A program made the position numbers and the translations under genes. This document shows positions 63,233 through 64,000 of a stretch of 64,000 nucleotides of DNA, piece by piece. The number at the start of each line of letters is the position of its first letter. The first letter of the stretch is position 1. This DNA comes from an uncultured Clostridium sp. (GTDB taxonomy: Bacteria > Bacillota > Clostridia > Clostridiales > Clostridiaceae): the NCBI RefSeq assembly GCF_937920395.1, contig NZ_CALEVF010000039.1, positions 1-64,000 of the forward strand, read 5' to 3'. The notes under the pieces were generated by a model. The model was not told the origin of the DNA and made no database searches. It saw only the letters and a program-made list of their open reading frames with translations.

Positions 63233-63262
63233 TTGACATTATGTAAAGCAGTGTTGTATAAT
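63233..63262 (+). promoter_or_regulatory. sigma-A promoter of rpsU
   Basis: TTGACA (63233-63238), 18 bases, TATAAT (63257-63262): both boxes perfect. The leader contains CCGC-ATTAGCT facing AGCTAGCGG just ahead of the ribosome binding site. Confidence 0.88.
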
Positions 63263-63331
63263 AAAAAATGTACTATTTAGGCCCCGCATTAGCTGCTTTT
63301 AAATTGAATTGAGCTAGCGGAGGGAGGGATA

Positions 63332-63511
63332 ATGATGTCAGAAATTAAAGTTGGAACAGACGAGACAATTGAGAATGCTTTAAGAAGGTTTAAGAAAAAG
63401 TGTGCAAGAAGTGGAGTGCTCGGAGAAGTAAGAAAAAGAGAGCACTACGAAAAACCAAGCGTTAAAAAGAAATTGAAATCAGAAGCTGCAAGAAAAAGAA
63501 AATTTAAATAG
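63332..63511 (+). CDS. rpsU: 30S ribosomal protein S21
   Basis: A 59-aa basic protein of the small subunit. After MMSEIKVG comes the family sequence with [19 protein letters not shown] and [12 protein letters not shown], ending AARKRKFK. Two adjacent ATGs (63332, 63335) follow GGAGGGAGGG; either may be used. The gene has a strong promoter. In many Firmicutes yqeY follows, but here a 342-base gap precedes yqfC. Confidence 0.97.
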   Translation: MMSEIKVGTDETIENALRRFKKKCARSGVLGEVRKREHYEKPSVKKKLKSEAARKRKFK

Positions 63512-63853
63512 ATTTTTTAAATTGAGAAAGACAAGATTTGTTTTATAATGTAAAAGAGTCTTGTTATAATACCTTCCTCAGCAGTAACTAAATCATAAAT
63601 TTAGAGCTATTCAAAAAAAAGCAGTGGTGGTATTGGGATATAATGGTATGAAAATGTAAAGAAAAGTTATGTTTATCTCATTACCTTAAGTTAAAGGTGA
63701 ATTAGATGGTAAACTTGATTGCAAAATAATATTTTAATAAATAAAAGATTCAGCATTTGCTGGGTCTTTTTTTTATTTTAAAAAATTATAAATGGTTATT
63801 AATTAGACACTTTTTTCATAAATTTAATATGAAGTATTTTGTGAGGTGAGTGT
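63512..63853 (+). other. 342-base gap between rpsU and yqfC
   Basis: No coding frame or trace of yqeY is seen. A lone TATAAT lies at 63639-63644. A clear terminator is at 63744-63775. Near 63815 CATAAATT resembles a sigma-E -10 (CATAnAnT), about 40 bases before yqfC, with a loose -35 upstream. Confidence 0.5.
63744..63775 (+). terminator. terminator upstream of yqfC
   Basis: AAAGATTCAGCA (63744-63755) pairs with TGCTGGGTCTTT (63758-63769) using G-U pairs, then a run of Ts. It probably ends the rpsU transcript or an RNA starting in the gap. Confidence 0.85.
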
Positions 63854-64000
63854 ATGAGTAATAAATTTTATAAAACAAGAGAAATGATTGCGAGTAAGTT
63901 AGATTTGCCAAAAGATATACTGTTGGATTTACCCAAAATCACTATTTTGTCAAATAATGAAATAAACATAGAAAATCATAAGGGAATAGTAGTATTTGAA
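63854..64000 (+). CDS. yqfC: sporulation protein YqfC, N-terminal part (3' end outside window)
   Basis: The first 49 codons are present: MSNKFYKTREMIASKLDLPK, then DILLDLPKITILSNNEI. This matches YqfC, a small mother-cell sporulation protein usually followed by yqfD. ATG 63854 follows GTGAGGTGAGTGT. A sigma-E-like -10 (CATAAATT) lies about 40 bases upstream, which fits the known control in Bacillus. The rest lies beyond the window. Confidence 0.85.
   Translation, partial: MSNKFYKTREMIASKLDLPKDILLDLPKITILSNNEINIENHKGIVVFE

Noticed and set aside
1..64000. CRISPR array or complete insertion sequence
   Set aside because: No regularly spaced direct repeats and no transposase reading frame were found; the only tandem repeat is the two-copy unit at 43460.

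Overview
The window is chromosomal DNA from a low-GC, Gram-positive, endospore-forming anaerobe, most likely Clostridium in the strict sense. The evidence is very AT-rich intergenic DNA, strong AGGAGG-type ribosome binding sites, frequent TTG and GTG starts, sporulation genes (a spoIVFB-type protease, gpr, spoIIP, yqfC), a 2-oxoacid:ferredoxin oxidoreductase, and clostridial gene order in the cell-shape, ribosome and chaperone blocks. I cannot name the species from sequence alone.

Layout. 1-12.3 kb is a mixed metabolic region: a truncated M18 aminopeptidase, a 185-bp near-palindrome, a PHP phosphoesterase, a folate cluster (HD protein, folP, folB-folK fusion), an LDH-like gene broken by one in-frame TAG, a lipoprotein, an amidase, a ferritin, a two-gene 2-oxoacid:ferredoxin oxidoreductase and a collagen-like (BclA-type) surface protein. 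12.2-17.7 kb holds two tRNA-Leu genes (CAA and AAG), polA, coaE, a lytic transglycosylase and two uncharacterised small or Met-rich proteins. 17.8-39 kb is the long conserved block: SPOR protein, DUF4321, maf, radC, mreBCD, minCDE, rodA, mgsA, spoIVFA/B-like pair, a radical-SAM pair, rng, rplU-prp-rpmA, obg, yhbY, nadD, yqeK, an LCP protein, ridA and an RluA-family synthase. 39-43.9 kb is an accessory stretch: dacA-type carboxypeptidase, ComEA, a candidate orphan small RNA, a small winged-helix-like protein, a 60-aa protein, a zinc-ribbon protein, a MORN-repeat protein, a 2 x 21-bp tandem repeat and a Cys-rich 54-aa protein. 43.9-64 kb starts with a P-type-ATPase-like protein lacking the phosphorylated Asp, then runs comEC, holA, rpsT, gpr, spoIIP, lepA, hemW (broken by one in-frame TAA), a CIRCE-controlled hrcA-grpE-dnaK-dnaJ group, prmA, rsmE, a HIT protein, rpsU and the start of yqfC.

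How the genes work together. MreBCD with RodA make the elongation machinery; MinCDE place the septum; SpoIIP, the spoIVF pair, Gpr and YqfC serve sporulation and germination; Prp matures L27 from the adjacent rpmA; FolP and FolB-FolK make dihydropteroate; HrcA with CIRCE controls the chaperones. Several expected neighbours are missing from their usual places: a class B PBP between mreD and minC, rsfS after the LCP gene, yqeY after rpsU, and folE in the folate cluster.

No CRISPR array, rRNA, complete insertion sequence or prophage was seen. The most unusual items are the catalytically degenerate P-type ATPase next to comEC, two otherwise intact genes each split by one stop codon, the promoter-to-terminator orphan RNA near 41.3 kb, the cluster of small Cys-containing proteins around the tandem repeat at 43.46 kb, and the long near-palindrome at 0.8 kb.
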